DNA of 64,000 nt from an uncultured Clostridia bacterium. GTDB lineage: Bacteria > Bacillota > Clostridia > TANB77 > CAG-508. Under the pieces are notes generated by a model. It ran no database searches, was not told the origin of the DNA, and worked only from the letters and a program-made list of their open reading frames with translations. The translations under genes and the position numbers were made by a program. Shown here in pieces: positions 63,036 to 64,000 of this stretch. The first letter of the stretch is position 1. The number at the start of each line of letters is the position of its first letter. The DNA lies in the NCBI GenBank assembly GCA_944392175.1, contig CALXVT010000003.1:1-64000 (forward strand), given 5' to 3'.

Positions 63036-64000
63036 TTATCTCTCTAATATTGCTTTAACTACGCCTTTATCAATTAATGTACTAAATATGTTTTTTATTA
63101 TTATTAAAATAATAGGACCTATTACCATTCCCCAAACTCCTATAAATTTGAAACCTGTATACATTGCAATTAAAGTAAATATTGGATGAATTCCGATGTT
63201 TTTACTAACTAATTTAGGTTCTAAAAATTGTTTCGCAATTGACATTATTCCCCATAAAACTAGTATTGAAATTCCCATTATTATTTCTCCATTTAAAGCT
63301 GAAAAAACTGCCCAAGGTATCATCACTGCACCTGAGCCTAATATAGGTAGTGCATCAACAAACGCTATTCCTAATGCAATAAGAAGAGGATATTTTATAT
63401 TCATTCCAACTATTTTTAATATATATAAGCCTATTACACATATTACAAATGAGATTAGAATTAATATTACTTGTGCTTTTAGGTAATTTCCTAATGAATT
63501 TATTATTTCCTTTAAATGGGTGCCCAATTTTTTTGCCCAAGTTATTGGTAAATGATGCTCTATTTCATCTACCATATAAACTTTGTCAACACATATAAAA
63601 TATAATGCAATTAATGTAATTGTTACATATATTGCAATAGTAGGTATTTGCGTCAGGATTTCGATAAATTTTGCTAGAGCATTTTTTATCCAAATTGTTA
63701 TATTGTCGAAAAATTCATTTCCAGAATTTTGAATTATATTTTCTACTTGAGTTGGTAAATGTAATCTTGTTATTTCGAAATTATTTGTTATTTTTTCTAT
63801 ACTGCTATATGCTTTATCTATATAGGTATTTACTCCCTGCATTAAATTTGACGCCTCCGAAACTAAAGTTGTTATTCCCCAAATTAATAATGAAGTTATA
63901 ATAGCAATACTAATTAAAAAAATTATTATACTACTTGTCCTTCTTTTTAGCTTAAATTTTTTCATGCAAAACTTAATTGGCGACTCTAGTATAAGTGCTA
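63036..64000 (-). CDS. AI-2E-family transporter, N-terminus beyond the window
   Basis: At least 320 residues; the frame is open past the ATG at 63965 (ALILESPIKFCMKK) to the window end, so the true start is outside. Several membrane segments, FVDALPILGSGAVMIPWAVF and GVWGMVIGPIILIIIKNIF near the C-terminus are typical of the AI-2E/PerM/YtvI exporter family. Substrate not known (sporulation YtvI, Na/H antiporters and AI-2 exporters share the fold). Confidence 0.88.
   Translation of the reverse strand, partial: ALILESPIKFCMKKFKLKRRTSSIIIFLISIAIITSLLIWGITTLVSEASNLMQGVNTYIDKAYSSIEKITNNFEITRLHLPTQVENIIQNSGNEFFDNITIWIKNALAKFIEILTQIPTIAIYVTITLIALYFICVDKVYMVDEIEHHLPITWAKKLGTHLKEIINSLGNYLKAQVILILISFVICVIGLYILKIVGMNIKYPLLIALGIAFVDALPILGSGAVMIPWAVFSALNGEIIMGISILVLWGIMSIAKQFLEPKLVSKNIGIHPIFTLIAMYTGFKFIGVWGMVIGPIILIIIKNIFSTLIDKGVVKAILER

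Overview
The window is low-GC, single-chromosome-like DNA of a Gram-positive (Firmicutes/Clostridia-type) bacterium. Signs are strong AGGAGG-type ribosome binding sites, TTGACA/TATAAT promoters with 17-base spacers, a class A PBP, MnmA, aspartokinase, RF2, SecA, thioredoxin/thioredoxin reductase and SipW-type signal peptidases. UGA is a stop codon here: prfB carries the classic UGA frameshift. No rRNA, tRNA or CRISPR array was seen. Family names below come from reading motifs by eye; no database search was run.

Layout. 0.2-1.6 kb: a small HTH-like gene converging on an unrecognised gene, plus a 42-residue membrane peptide. 1.8-6.8 kb: a three-gene secretion operon (zinc-phospholipase-C-like protein, a six-trefoil ricin-lectin/M14 carboxypeptidase, and a membrane-anchored protein). 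6.8-17.4 kb: an operon of a 35-residue protein, a 512-residue coiled-coil protein, a 2777-residue surface protein with about 25 YGGGN repeats and a SipW-like peptidase. 17.7-28.9 kb: TasA/camelysin-like surface proteins, then a nine-gene operon mixing TasA-like proteins, an active SipW, a SipW-TasA fusion, a signal-peptidase look-alike without catalytic residues, and a membrane-tethered McrB-like AAA+ ATPase with a DUF2357-like partner. This secretion and surface-fibre locus is the most system-like part of the window.

28.9-45.1 kb is mostly housekeeping: cell-wall genes (glucosaminidase, LexA-box-controlled LysM/YneA-like protein, a PBP broken by a one-base insertion), mnmA, an unrecognised 603/96-residue pair, pepC-trxB-trxA, aspartokinase, prfB, and a uracil permease fused to uracil phosphoribosyltransferase.

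45.2-52.7 kb is an accessory zone interrupted by a redox operon (thioredoxin, Nudix, CoA-disulfide reductase/rhodanese). It holds three paralogues of an unrecognised 220-245-residue protein family with near-identical promoter/5'UTR layout. It also holds two genes joining sigma-70 region 4 to RNA polymerase alpha-CTD-like helix-hairpin-helix domains, both behind the same promoter and structured leader RNA. Part of it is clearly GC-richer than its surroundings, which suggests transfer.

52.7-64 kb: an operon with a SKI2-like helicase, hydrolase and Nudix protein; a GC-rich remnant; an HD/DUF402/NDK-like/radical-SAM gene group; secA; a YcgQ-C-terminal-like membrane protein; and an AI-2E-family transporter cut by the window edge.
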